DNA of 64,000 bases from Doryteuthis pealeii (GCA_023376005.1 CM042152.1:79870920-79934919); one strand, 5' to 3'; shown: positions 8,880 to 19,282, counted from the first letter of the stretch. Notes: generated by a model from the letters alone, not told the origin. Program-made: numbers and translations.

Positions 8880-9107
8880 ATAATTCATATATTAATACTC
8901 TTGTTCCTTAATCTTCCAACTGTTATCATCTTGCAACGCCCTCTGGTTAAAAATGAGACCATCCAAATTTTCCCAGATGAAATGCAAAAATGTAAATATT
9001 GATTATCTGGTGTTGCTTATTCACTGAATTCTTATTTCTGATGAGTGTCGTCACCCCAGCTAAATAATGGACCAATCCATTTTGATTATAAAGAAAGAAA
9101 GGGAAGA
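8880..9107 (-). repeat. Repeat E (dispersed, unclassified)
   Basis: Reverse complement matches 25,790-26,002 and it is also duplicated at 49,240-49,460. It includes CCAGCTAAATAATGGACCA and a TGTTATCATCTTGCAA block. No gene or motif recognised. Confidence 0.55.
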
Positions 9108-9184
9108 AATAAGGAAATGCTACACAGGAAAAATATAATCTAGTGATAGTGAATGTGTATGTATATTTACTTAATAAATTAATT

Positions 9185-9280
9185 AATTGCGTCACCTGGG
9201 TAGAGGGGGATTTTTAAAAGTTAGTCCCGCAGATCCATTGTTACTGAATCGTGAGTTGAATCCTTGCGGGATGCCCCATT
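9185..9280 (+). other. Possible tRNA-like remnant
   Basis: GTCCCGCAG ... GAGTTGAATCCTTGCGGGATGCCCC resembles a T arm with B box followed by an acceptor-like 3' strand. The 5' partner strand is weak. Low confidence. Confidence 0.3.
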
Positions 9281-9580
9281 TAAATCCTTATGTAAAAAAA
9301 ATAGACCTTGCATTGATCCAGCTACTCTGAAAAGAAATTTTAATGTCTACTATTTAAAATATTAAATGAAAAAAAAATCCATGCTGCTATCATTTAAATT
9401 TTATTTTTTAAAATTATCTTCACAAATATAAATGAAATCTCTATTATTTTTGCTCAAAAACCAAGCCCTGGTGATATTTAATGTGTATATATATTTACTT
9501 TGACATTAATTGTTTTATTTTCAAAGTTTCCTCCAGACATATATATTCACACAACTGCCCTTTATATATGTATAAATATA

Positions 9581-9950
9581 GATAAAAGGTGGCTTACCGG
9601 TGAAAATGGGCATGATCGTTGGAGGTGCACAAAATCCAGGGGTTAAGTCAGCGATATAACAAATACAAAGTAGAGCAAATTTATTAAAGAAATGGATACG
9701 ATAGAAACCTACTCGAGTTTCACCATTAGGATCTTCAGGGTTAAATCCACTGAATTAATCGAGGTACTGATTAATTGCAGCCAATTACACGTGTGTTCAT
9801 TGAATAAGATGTTACGTAACATCTTATTCAATGAACACACGTGTAATTGGCTGCAATTAATCGGTACCTTGATTAATTCAGTGGATTTAACCCTGAAGAT
9901 CCTAATGGTGAAACTCGAGTAGGTTTCTATCGTATCCATTTCTTTGATAT
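9581..9950. mobile_element. Copy-1-specific element with a 260-bp palindrome and two opposed hammerhead motifs
   Basis: A near-perfect palindrome spans 9,686-9,945 with its centre at GTTAC|GTAAC (9,811-9,820) and no spacer. The right arm holds CTGAAGA (9,893-9,899), GAAA (9,910-9,913), stem III ACT/AGT, A9921 at the cleavage position and stem I AACC/GGTT; the left arm mirrors this on the minus strand. The two 76-codon frames on opposite strands are consequently almost the same and are not genes. To the left, TGGCTTACCGGTGAAAA and AAGTCAGCGATATAACAAAT match the module beside the palindrome at 5,931. The whole element is absent from the matching place in copy 2 (about 49,915-49,970). Confidence 0.75.
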
Positions 9951-10499
9951 ATCTATAGATGGATAGATGGTGAAATCTATTTTATAATATTTTATTTTTT
10001 TAACAAATCTTCATCAGGACTTGACGTGGACGAAATGTTGTGTGATGAAGGTGGATGGCTTCTGAAAAATGGGAGAATCATTGGTTGTATATTATTAAAG
10101 GGCAGTAACCAGTATCGGCCTAGCGTTAGTTCTGGATCGAGTAAAGATTTTCAAGAAGTGATGAAGGGTCTGGCGTACTTTGTAGGGGCATATGAATATG
10201 AGATGAGAAGCAACTAAATAGACAGAAATTATTATCATTAAACTATGGTGAGAGAAGTTTAAGGTTGGATTTATGCCAATATGTTGTAGAGGTGTCTAAT
10301 TTGTTTTTGTGTAGAAATGTATTAAGGTTAAGTTGTGAGTTTAGTCTGCTAGGTGCGTGTGGGCTTGCACCTTTATTCATTTCTCTGTGTGTCATGCGTT
10401 GGTAACTTATCTACAGAAATCTTTGTGCTATTCTTTGAAACATATTACAATTTCTCAATAGTATCAAGGATTCTGCTCCAGTTATATCAAGATTATTGT

Positions 10500-10570
10500 A
10501 ATTCTTTTAGCTCAGTTGGTAGAGCTTCCGCCTTGGAACAACAAGGCTTCAGGTTGTTGAATTATCTGTG
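10500..10570 (+). mobile_element. tRNA-like SINE head fragment
   Basis: TTTTAGCTCAGTTGGTAGAGC is followed by a CCGCCTTGGAACAACAAGG anticodon-arm-like stretch and a weak B box. The acceptor stem is absent. The same sequence is at 50,515-50,585. Confidence 0.5.
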
Positions 10571-10953
10571 GTATAAGATGGATGAGAAATCACAACTTTT
10601 ATTTATAGACTTTCCCCAATAGCAGCAGCAGCAGACACTTCCGATAAAAGGGGCTAATTAAAACAAACCCAGAAGAGCATTTAAGAGCTTCCCATGGAGA
10701 TCAAGTGACAGTAAATCTTTTCCTCAATACTCCAGCACTTCTCTCAGTATTCATACTTGGACTTATCATGGTATAAGATGTACAAGAAATCACCACTTTT
10801 ATTTATAGACTTTTCCAAATAGCAGCAGCAGCAGACACTTCCGATAAAAGGGGCTAATTAAAACAAACCCAGAAGAGCTTTTAAGAGCTTCCCATGGAGA
10901 TCAAGTGACAGTAAATCTTTTCCTTAATACTCCAGCACTTCTATCAGTATTCA
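10568..10953 (+). repeat. Two tandem copies of a unit of about 190 bp
   Basis: Units at about 10,568-10,755 and 10,768-10,953 share TTTTATTTATAGACTTT, a short (AGC)n tract, CACTTCCGATAAAAGGGGC and AGAGCTTCCCATGGAGATCA. Repeated at about 50,584-50,965. Confidence 0.8.
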
Positions 10954-10957
10954 TGTA

Positions 10958-11100
10958 AAGTAAAGTCGTCAGGGCGGCTTAATGTCGGTATCAACCAATC
11001 AGCAAGGGAGTCTATCCCCTTTTCACTAGTACTAGACCAAGGAGATTGTTTTTGCATCTGAGGTGGAGCACCACACCTACCATGAGCTCCTTACCAGCCT
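10958..11100 (-). mobile_element. SINE-T fragment
   Basis: Minus-strand 3' part of the tRNA-derived SINE-T, from the GACTTTAC end to the GGTAGGTGTGG body. The tRNA-like head is missing; the sequence runs into a SINE-P-like piece (CCTTCTTAAGGTATTTCTTG). Copy 2 at about 50,972-51,115. Confidence 0.65.
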
Positions 11101-11142
11101 TCTTAAGGTATTTCTTGTTGGATTCGGGAACCTACTCGTCCA

Positions 11143-11520
11143 ATTGGACACATGGCCAAGTGGATAAGGTAGTTAGGTTAAGACAGTTCTAAGTGACAGT
11201 TATCTCTGGATTCCGGGTTCAATCCTGAGTAGAGGCAGTAACATAGAAAAAAAATGGTTAGTGGAATGAGAACAGGATAGCCCGTGGACTAAATAAGGGG
11301 TTAAGTTCGAAGTTCTGTGATGGCTCCCGATTACGACAAGAAAGTTCCCGAGTTTGCAAAGAAGGTTCCCGAGTCCGGCAAGAAATACCTGAAGAAGGCC
11401 GGAGGGCAAAATGTTGTACAAATGTTGGCCAAAATGTTGTACAAATAACAATGAAGATTGGGACAATAGTCCAAATAATGCAGATAATACTGAACATAAT
11501 TTGTTTTCAACTAGCAATAA
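11143..11520 (+). mobile_element. SINE-P: tRNA-like head with a hammerhead-core-like tail
   Basis: The head has an A-box-like TGGCCAAGTGGATAAGG (near 11,153) and a B-box-like GGGTTCAATCC (near 11,217), as in a tRNA-Leu/Ser-derived SINE. The body has GGAATGAGAACAGGATA. The tail has CTGAAGA, a GGCCGG stem strand, and AAAATGTTGTAC where better copies have CGAAACGTTGTAC. It ends with AACAATGAAGATTGGGAC. In the best copies the GGCCG/CGGCC stem II and both core strands are intact, but I could not close stem I. Other copies: 17,465, 23,632, 41,070 and 62,192. Confidence 0.65.
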
Positions 11521-13035
11521 CCGTGCCTTGAAAAATCCTCATTGCCCACGGTACGACTGTTAAGTTTTTAAGGGGCATAATTGGCTAGTTGATTCTAGGT
11601 AGAGAGTCCTCCGATTTGGATCCTTTGGTAATCCTCTCAGGTAGAGATTCCAAGGTTCCCCCATAGAAGATTGCCAGTAGACTGAGAAAGAATCAGCACT
11701 TAAATAATATATCAGCCATGCAGTATGGCTAGCGATTGGTTAAGGAATAGACCACATGATCTCGCCTAGTCTATAAATATAGGCCGGGAACTAGCATACA
11801 CCTTATATCCCCCAAAACTCCAACAACCACCTCTTCGCAAAGCTCCCTAACCTCAAGGTAGAAAATAACCTTAGATGGGTTGACAAGCCATTAAAATTGA
11901 TCCTTCATTTCTTTCTTCCATTTTGACCTCATTTCTCTTATTCTAAATAATTTATCCCAGTTTCAGGAGTCGTTTTTCTTAAGGCAACACCAATCTCATT
12001 TCACTAAAAGGTTCATGTGTCAGGGTCAACTATTGATACCTGAGGCTTCGTAGAAAGGGGAATGCTCACAGAAATGAGTTATTTTTGGAACCACCCACAT
12101 TAAGCCCAACCTTTTATCAAACCTGATTTCTCTGGGGTGGGTAAATAAATTATAATTCTTTTCAAGAAGATAAAAAGAAAAATAATTTTTCAATCAAATT
12201 TTTTTCTTCTTTTTTTAAAATTTTATTTTTTTAAATGTTATTTTTTATTTATTTATTTATTTTTTTTACTTAAGGCAATTTTATTTTTTTTGTTGAAGAT
12301 GACTCTGCAAGATCCCAATTTAATATTTAAATTACCCAGGGTAGATATTCACATTAAAAGAAATGAGATCTGCAGCAAATATCGGTTACAGTTGACTAAT
12401 TTATTATTGATATTCCTCTTTTTCTTCTTCTTCTTCTTCTACTACCTGACTGTTTTTTTTTGTTTGTTTTTAAATTTCTTATCTTTCTTATTAAGACCTT
12501 GACAAGGTTGACAATGGTTGTAATAGCTTTTTGCTGTTGTAGTGATTGTCTTCCCTTGTGTGATGAGGTTGATATTGGAAAAGAGTTATCTTCCCTTGCC
12601 GCTAGGGTTTGCCACTAGAGGGAATCACATCTATGGCTATTTAAACTCTGCCTGGGAAGCGTTCTCTCTCTCTCTTTCTCTTCTGGGATATCCATACATT
12701 TACTAGTTGTATCTCTGTCCATTTGGACTTGGGGGCCCTTGCACCCCAATTAAAATCCAATGGCTTCTATTATACTTTATCCCCGTAGACGTGTCTGGCA
12801 CTCTTACCATTGTAGCTGTGACCAAACGTGCCGACTAATACTCCCATGCCTTCATGGAGAGGCCCTTACCATGTGGCTCCTGTACAAAGTAAGTGATAAC
12901 CTTTTGAGGTAACTTTCATCTCTTCCTTTAACGAAGAACTCTTTCTTTTTTCTTTAGGACTTTCATTCTAGCTGTTGTGTATTTGTATTTTATGTTAAAT
13001 GTTGCTCAGACAATAAAGCCTGTATTTTGTGATAT
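11521..13035. other. Stretch without recognised gene
   Basis: AT-rich, with T-rich runs near 12,190-12,290, a TTC repeat near 12,420-12,440 and CTCT near 12,665. It holds a short frame near 12,299-12,500 that runs into the TTC repeat. I could not support any exon or repeat family. Confidence 0.45.
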
Positions 13036-13418
13036 ACCTCTTTGTTGGAAGTTGTTTATATTCCCCCATGTTAGGAAGCTTTTCTGGGGCCTCCTAATGT
13101 ATTATAAGAAATGGCTTTAGCCACAGAAGTGAAAACCATATTGAACACTTTTCCCTGAAAATACACTTTGTACACTTACACTTCTTATATTTGCACCAAT
13201 AAAAGTTATTAACCTGTATATACAATCTGTATTGGCCTTGTACCTTTCCTGAGTAGCAGAAATTACTATTGTTACTATCTTGTTTACTTTTATTTCTGTT
13301 AATATTTGTTATATGTATCTCTTTTTTGTAAGTTGTGTATGTTCACCCATGTTAGGAAGCTTTTCTGAGGCCTCTTAATGTATTATAAGAAATGGTTTTA
13401 GCCATGGAAATCAAAACT
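13034..13418 (+). repeat. Direct repeat of about 105 bp with a 175-bp spacer
   Basis: Blocks at 13,034-13,138 and 13,315-13,418 share ATGTTAGGAAGCTTTTCTG and AATGTATTATAAGAAATGG. Copy 2 of the duplication has only one such block (near 53,045-53,145), so this is an indel between copies. Confidence 0.75.
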
Positions 13419-13622
13419 ACATTTAATTCATATACTGTAATTATCGTCTGATAATTAAGGTTGTTATTGGAGAGTGATTTTCCCAACTGACTACACATTT
13501 CTTCTCCATCATTCTTTGTGATTTGTCAGTATTAAAGCGATCTTTTTCAACATGTCTAAACACAGGGAGAAGTAGATTCATGCCTTGTTATTCGAGTGGA
13601 TATAATCAACCTAATTTAGAAT

Positions 13623-14335
13623 TTGAACTCACACACCCTACACCGTAATGTTACCCCACTCACTCTGCACCATAATGCCGCCCCACACACCCTACACACA
13701 CTACACCACCACATGCAACCTGCACCATTATGATAAATAACTTACAGCACCACATATACCCTGTACCATTATTCTACTTCACACACCCTACTCCATGATG
13801 CCACCCCACACACCCTACTCCATGATGCCCCCCCCCACACACCACTCCTGATGCCCCCCACACCTACTCCATGATGCCCCCCACACCCTACTCCATGATG
13901 CCACCCCACACACCCTACTCCATGATGCCCCCCACACCCTACTCCATGATGCCCCCCACACCCTACTCCATGATGCCCCCCCACCACACCCTACTCCATG
14001 ATGCCGCCACACACCCTACACCATGATGACCCCCCACACACCCTACTCCATGATGCCCCCACACACCCTACTCCATGATGCCACCCCACACACCCTACTC
14101 CATAATGCCCCCACACACACACCCTACTCCATGATGCCCCCCACACACACCCTACTCCATGATGCCCCCACACACACCCTACTCCATGATGCCACCCCAC
14201 ACACCCTACTCCATGATGCCCCCCCACACACCCTACTCCATGCCACCCACACACACACCATGATGCCACCCCACACACCACATCATGATGCCACCCCACA
14301 CACCCTACTCCACGATGCCACCCATGCAGTAATAC
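13623..14335. repeat. 27-bp minisatellite, short allele
   Basis: An imperfect array of a 27-bp unit reading CCACCCCACACACCCTACTC followed by CATGATG. Because 27 is a multiple of three, both strands show long repeat-coded frames (MMPPHTPYS on plus), which are not genes. The unit ends mostly in TACTCC here. The corresponding array at 53,343-55,495 is about three times longer. Confidence 0.9.
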
Positions 14336-14781
14336 AAACAAATTTAAGTGAAAAAAACAAAGCTCAAACAAACTCTGCCATTTGGCTAGATGGAAACGTA
14401 AGTCCTCTTCGAGAAATTTCGGAACCCTGTGTACCATCTATAGCTCAGTGCCAGTTCCGTCATGAGGCTACTTGATCCAGATAATCACAATCATTTTTTT
14501 TACTCCCTCCTTATTATGACATTATTGCATTCTCTATTGTAGTTCTTCTTCCTGTGGTAATCCTCTGATGAGACTCAGGTGAAAACAAATATTTTTGTTA
14601 ATGATGAATCCGCTTATTATTGCAATTCTAAAATTGTTTTTATATCAATATCCTTTAAATATTGATTAATTCCTATTAATGCAGATCTATGATGTGAATT
14701 TATGTGAACAGAAAGATATTTGAGGTCACAAATCAGGTGACCCAGCATTACTTGGGTTAAAATGACATTTTTGAAATTTAT

Positions 14782-15025
14782 GGACCAGTTTAGCTCAGTC
14801 GGTGGAGCACTTGCCTAGGAACCACAAGGTTCTTGGTTCGATACTGGCCCTTGCCAACTCAGCATATGAGTAGCACAGGGATCTGTGCGGTAAAGGGAAG
14901 AGCTGATGGTAGGTGTGGCACTCCACCTCAGATGCCAAAAACAATCTCCTTGGTCTAACGCTAGTGAAAAGGGGATTGACTCCCTCGCTGTCTGGCTGAT
15001 AATGACTTTAATAACCTTTACTAAA
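14782..15025 (+). mobile_element. SINE-T, near full length
   Basis: The tRNA-like head begins GGACCAGTTTAGCTCAGTC with A box TAGCTCAGTCGG and B box GGTTCGATACTGG. The body follows with GAGTAGCACAGGGATCTGTG and GGTAGGTGTGGCACTCCACC, and the end with GCTGATAATGACTTTA. Copy 2 at 55,944-56,185. Confidence 0.8.
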
Positions 15026-15107
15026 TGAACCTGAGGAAAATCTCTGGATTAATTTGTATATGCAAGGGGATGTGGGTATAGCTCAGTTGTTAGATCATCT
15101 GTTGTCT

Positions 15108-15415
15108 AGTTGGTTGGTTTTGCAGCATGTCAACCCTTGTTGGGTTATTTTATGCCAAAGACATTTTTGTTTTATTCATTCTTGATGGGTACTTAATTTG
15201 TTTTCAAACACATTTGTTTCTATCTAGCCTATAGATGGGACCCTAACAGATACTACCGGGTCAGAGTCGACCTGGGAGCAATGGTGATGAAGGGGTGCTC
15301 CACATTCCCCAGACCTCTAGAACTGGACCCTCACCATTAGATAGAGTTTAACATCATACCCACGACACAAAGACCCTCAGCCACCGCCTTCTAACACACA
15401 TATGATAAAAAGGGT
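15108..15415 (+). mobile_element. Repeat B, 5' half
   Basis: Hairpin head (GCATGTCAACCCTTGTTGGG) through GACCCTAACAGATACTACC to the GATAAAAAGGGTTGG block, where a SINE-T fragment follows directly. Copy 2 at 56,272-56,570. Confidence 0.65.
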
Positions 15416-15640
15416 TGGATAGAGCATCTGCCTAGGAATCGCAAAGTTCTGGATTCAACATCGATCCTTGCCAACTTAGTGCATGAGTAGCACAGCTTGG
15501 ATAATCCGATATGTGCAGTAAAGCATCTTGGAGCTGATGGTAGGTGTGGCACCTCACCTCAGCAAAAACAATCTCCCTGTTCTAGTGCTAGGGAAAAGAG
15601 GGTAGACTTCCTCAATGTTTGGCTGATACTGACAATTGAA
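15416..15640 (+). mobile_element. SINE-T lacking its 5' end
   Basis: Starts inside the tRNA-like head (GATAGAGCATCTGCCTAGGA), has B-box-like GGATTCAACATCG, and continues through the SINE-T body to GGCTGATACTGACAATTG. Copy 2 at about 56,571-56,800. Confidence 0.65.
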
Positions 15641-15813
15641 AACAAATCTTATTTATTGCATATTTCATTCTAAATGATCTTTGTTATTTTTTCCTCATTT
15701 ATTTTTGCTCTGTGACCCTAAAAATTAGAGCACACATTGAGCTCTGTAAATTATGACTACTGAAAAACTACAACATCGTAAGGAAGATTTCTTCACTCAA
15801 TCTTTGGATTTTA

Positions 15814-16476
15814 CATATATATATATATATATATATACATTGAGCACTTTATATTTGTTATCTCTTAACATCCTGTTGAGAATTTTCTAAGTCCAGAGCC
15901 CCATTCCTATAAGGATTTATCAAAAAATGGCTAAAAATGACCTTTTCATTTAAAGTTATCTGTTATTTCCCTTAAATCAAAGACTTCTAAATATGTTTAA
16001 TATTACATTTAAACAAAGGCTATTGTTTGTGATATAATGAATATGTAAATACCTTGGTACCCCCTTACTATAATCTGATTGGACAGTGTCATGTATAAAT
16101 AGTCGACACTGTGTTGGTTCTAGACTACAACCGACGAGCTACACTTACTCGATAGCCGACGATCGTATGCCTTACAAGCTAACTTTACTAGACGACACTA
16201 GCTAGACGACACCACGACTGCTCAGAGACTACTGCGATAATATACCAAATACGAACTTCAGAATATATCCCTTAACCAGGATATATCAGTTTGGGACAGA
16301 TTAGGAAAATGAATGTGACTTCAGGCCAGGTGAAATGAGGCGGTATAGGATGTTAAGAGTTATAACACTGACCTATCCGGTTAATACTTGTATCAACCGT
16401 CAATATTACGGTTAACTCAATATTTTATTTCCTGGTAAGTCATTTCCTTTATCATATATATATATATATATATATG
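15814..16476. mobile_element. (TA)n-bounded element interrupted by another insertion
   Basis: Outer parts at 15,838-15,861 (ACATTGAGCACTTTATATTTG) and 16,360-16,450 (TATAACACTGACCTATCCGG ... CCTGGTAAGTCAT) match, joined together, the uninterrupted sequence at 6,129-6,230. The 498-bp block between them is therefore a later insertion. (TA)n runs lie at 15,814-15,838 and 16,454-16,476. Confidence 0.7.
15862..16359. mobile_element. 498-bp nested insertion with 13-bp inverted ends and TTAT target duplication
   Basis: Begins CTCTTAACATCCT and ends AGGATGTTAAGAG, a perfect 13-bp inverted repeat. TTAT stands immediately on both sides (15,858-15,861 and 16,360-16,363). The related empty sequence at 6,140-6,170 shows one TTAT. 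Inside are a TATAAATA at about 16,094 and a run of GACGACA-like repeats near 16,190-16,220; no long frame. It could be a non-autonomous DNA transposon or an unusual solo LTR. Confidence 0.65.
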
Positions 16477-16765
16477 TGTGTGTATATTTTTATTTTTATT
16501 TCTAAACTCTGACAGTATAAAAAAATCTCCCGGCTCTATAGTTTGTAATTACACAATACAAACTTTCGCCTGAAGATAAAAAATACGTAAAAAGAAGAAA
16601 AGACCAAATCATATGTACCACCAGAAAATAATCAATCGGCACTATTATAATGGCCAAAAGACAAAAAAAATATCGTAAGAGTTGCTTAAGTTAAATATAC
16701 TAAAGTGCTCAATATGATAAGTAGAGCCAATGAATATATATATATATATAATGTTGTGTTTCTCA
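16477..16765. mobile_element. (TA)n-bounded element with 'AAGTGCTCAATA' module
   Basis: Shares GAAAAGACCAA, GTACCA and GGCCAAAAGA blocks (about 16,590-16,670) with the element at 30,325-30,548. Near its right end is AAAGTGCTCAATATGATAAG (16,702-16,721), as in four other elements of the window. It contains CCTGAAGATAAAAAATACG near 16,571, with AAACTTTCG before it; no complete hammerhead found. Confidence 0.5.
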
Positions 16766-17464
16766 TAGAAAACGATAACACTGGGGTTGTTTTAACTCTT
16801 TGTTCCCGTTTTTAGGGTACTCGCTTCCGTAGCCCCGCATGGCCGAAGTGCCCGGAAAGCCAGGAATTTTTGTACCCTGTGTAGCTACATACAATACATG
16901 AGACTAAAGCAGACAGGCATAGGCTCCATAGCAACTAAAGGGAGAAGTCGGCATGACATAAAAAAAACACCACCAACCAAAAGACTCTTGAAAATAAGAA
17001 TACACAAATATTGCCCCTGGGGTGGGGGGCAGAAATGTATAAATGTAAGCTGAATTTGGCTATTTGCCAGTCTGAATAAAGAAGTGATCTGACGAAACTC
17101 GGTGGGCCTCAGATACCCACAAGTGGAAACGGTCCATAATCACGATACCCCTGGTATTTAAGGCCTTTTTATTCACAAATACATTACAATATATATATTT
17201 GGAGTTAAGTGTAATCTTCACAGCCTATTTTGAAAAAATCCTTTAGTTTTTAAACTTTTGTTTATGAAACTCTGTAGATGGATGAACTATTAAAGGTTAG
17301 ATACGAGAATGTTATTGTTTGAAAGTGGGTCATATTGTTTGACAGAATCTTTTTATATAAAAAGTTAATTTCTCTTTTACACTAACAACAAAACAATAAT
17401 TGTTTTTTTTATCTGTTGATTACATCATGACAAATAACTGGTCGATAGAATTTTATTATCAAAA
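16766..17464. other. Stretch without recognised gene
   Basis: Includes a less AT-rich part (16,800-17,160) with CTGACGAAACTCGGTGGG near 17,090 that looks transposon-like, but no frame or terminal structure I can name. Confidence 0.4.
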
Positions 17465-17865
17465 TAGTCAATTGGATACAATGCCTAGTGGATAAAGGAG
17501 TTAGGTTAAGACAGTTCTAATTGACAGTTATCTCTAGACTGCAGGTTCAATCCTGGTCAGGGGCATCAGTAACATAGAATAATAATTAACACCTGTACCC
17601 TAGCTATGGTTAGTGGAATGAGAACAAGATATCCCCATGGATAAAGGGTTAGGTTCAAAGTTCTGTGATGGTTCTCGATTATGACAAGAAGATTCCCAAT
17701 TCTGAAAAAGTTCCCAAGTGTGACAAGAAGTAACTGAAGAAGGTCAAAGGGCACATCGGCAAAATGTTGTACAGATAACAATGAAGATGAGGACAATAGT
17801 CTAAATAATCCAAATAATATGAATTATCAAGCCTCATCTAAAAAGTTCTGAGAAATAGTCAAGGT
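17465..17865 (+). mobile_element. SINE-P copy
   Basis: tRNA-like head with GCCTAGTGGATAAAGG and GCAGGTTCAATCC, body with GGAATGAGAACAAGATA, tail with CTGAAGAAGGTCAAAGGG and AAAATGTTGTACAG. The core is decayed relative to 41,180. Not present in copy 2. Confidence 0.6.
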
Positions 17866-18805
17866 TGGTTGGTTGGATCTTACGGCATGTCAACCCTTAT
17901 TGGGTTATTTTATACCGAAGACATTTTTGTTATATTCATTCTTGTTGAGTATTCAAAATAATGACGCAGTGCGTTCGATTCTTACAATGTGATTAGTTGG
18001 TTGGTTGGTTTGATTTTACAGCATATCAGTCCTAGGGTTATTTTATGCCGAAGACATTTTTGTTTTATTCATACTTGTTGGATATACAGGTTTTTTTTAA
18101 AACTCATTTTTTAAACTCATTTCTTATCTATTTAATCCATAAATGAGACCCTAACAGGTATTACTTCTCAAGTCTGGGTCAGAGTGGATCTGGGAGTAAT
18201 GGCAATGAAGGGATACTTTACACACCGCAGAGCGCTAGAACTGGAACCTCACCACGAAATGCAATTTAGAGTCATACCCAGGACTCTAAGACCCTCCCTA
18301 ACTAAAGGTATGTTTGACTCATTGATGGGACCCTAACAGGTACTACCACTCTGGGTAAGAGTAGACTTGGGAGTAATGCCAATGAACAGGTCCTCCACAC
18401 TCCCCAGAATGCCAGAATTGGAACCTCACTTCAAAATGAACTTTAATGTTTTACCCAGTACACAAAGACACTCAGCCACTGCCTTCTAACACATATGGGG
18501 GGGGGGTTGCCATAAGAGCAATTGAGGAATACAGTCAGAGCAATCATATAAATGCTAGGGCTTGACATGACCATCCAATTAATCAGATGGAGCCTTTCTG
18601 ATTGCTCATCTATCCCAAGTAAAGTCCAAAGTGGAGTGTTCGATATCATAGAATGTTCAGCCTCCAGGATTCTGTCCTTAAGCATCATTGGTTGCTATCC
18701 ACAACCAACAGGTGGCCTCATTGGAGGTGGGTGGGTGGGTGGATGGTTTCTTACTCTTCTGTAGAGATGCAGTCAGTGTATTCTACAGCCCCTGTCGACA
18801 GGGTA
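17866..18805 (+). mobile_element. Repeat B, several nested or tandem pieces
   Basis: Two hairpin heads (near 17,870 and 18,000), a middle part repeated at 18,150-18,300 and 18,330-18,480, then a 3' part to about 18,805. The order suggests one copy inserted in or duplicated beside another. Copy 2 keeps only the last piece (56,868-57,330). Confidence 0.55.
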
Positions 18806-18859
18806 TTAAAATAATCAAAGATTAAAATGAAGAGTCAGAGGAGTGAGATTAGAGAAAAT

Positions 18860-18915
18860 GGGTTGTGTTTTGTTTAATGGCATGTCAACCCTTTTTGGGT
18901 CATTTAATGCCGAAT
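18860..18915 (+). mobile_element. Isolated repeat B head
   Basis: AATGGCATGTCAACCC ... GGGTCATTTAATGCCG hairpin alone. Inverted isolated heads lie at about 21,735-21,785, 24,030-24,100, 24,440-24,510, 25,190-25,270 and 25,365-25,440. Confidence 0.6.
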
Positions 18916-18964
18916 CAAGTCATTTTTGATTAACAATGGACTTGGGTTGCTTACAGTACCTGCT

Positions 18965-19217
18965 GTTGCTAAAGTAAGTAATAAAGTCATCAGAGTGGCA
19001 TAATGTCGATATCAGCGAGACAGCAAAGGAGCCTTTTCACTGGTGCTAGACCAAGGAGATTGTTTCTGCATCTGAGGTGGAGTGCCACAACTACCATCAG
19101 CTCCTCACTTTACTGCACAGTTACCTGTGCTACTCATGCACTGAGTTGGCAAGGGCAGGTATTGAACCAGGAACCTTGTGTTTCCAAGGCGGATGCTCTA
19201 CCAACTGAGCTAAATCA
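18965..19217 (-). mobile_element. SINE-T, tRNA-derived half of a 5S/tRNA chimeric SINE
   Basis: On the minus strand, TTTAGCTCAGTTGGTAGAGC leads into the standard SINE-T body and end. Directly upstream, with no spacer, is a 5S-like block (19,218-19,282). Copy 2 at 57,500-57,738. Confidence 0.75.
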
Positions 19218-19282
19218 GGCTCATCACTGCTTAACTTCGGTGATCTAGTGGAAACCGGTACTTTCAACATGACTTGACCGTA
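19218..19282 (-). pseudogene. 5S rRNA-derived head fused to SINE-T
   Basis: On the minus strand, TACGGTCAAGTCATGTTGAA, then GTACCGGTTTCC, GATCACCGAAGTTAAGCAG and TGATGAGCC follow the first 65 or so residues of 5S rRNA, including the A-box region. The fusion to the tRNA-derived SINE-T gives two Pol III promoter parts in series. The same fusion is at about 57,740-57,805. Confidence 0.75.

Larger units (their letters stand above)
15700..18340. other. Copy-1-only segment of about 2.6 kb
   Basis: Copy 2 passes from the equivalent of about 15,700 straight to the equivalent of about 18,345 (junction near 56,865). The extra material contains (TA)n-bounded elements, a nested TIR element, a SINE-P copy and repeat B. 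The right end lies in repeat B, so recombination between repeat B copies could have removed it from the other copy. Confidence 0.7.

Noticed and set aside
9692..9939. Two nearly identical ORFs on opposite strands
   Set aside because: They are the two strands of the 260-bp palindrome.
10026..10217. 63-codon ORF found in both duplicates
   Set aside because: No splice signal, no recognised motif, and it follows a CATCAGGACTTGACGTGGACG stretch typical of repeat tails. Conservation is uninformative between near-identical copies.
10353..10622. 89-codon ORF found in both duplicates (also 50,368-50,637)
   Set aside because: It contains SSVGRA, the usual translation of a tRNA-like AGCTCAGTTGGTAGAGC sequence. 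Its conservation reflects the recent duplication.
12299..12502. Possible exon starting MTLQDPNLIFKLPRVDIHIK
   Set aside because: Runs into a TTC repeat and T run; no donor and weak acceptor context.
13769..14475. Long His/Pro-rich and Gly/Val-rich ORFs (also 53,784-55,524)
   Set aside because: Translations of the 27-bp minisatellite, open because the unit is a multiple of three.
17085..17115. CTGACGAAACTCGG as hammerhead
   Set aside because: CTGA and GAAA are adjacent with no room for stem II; only a chance resemblance.
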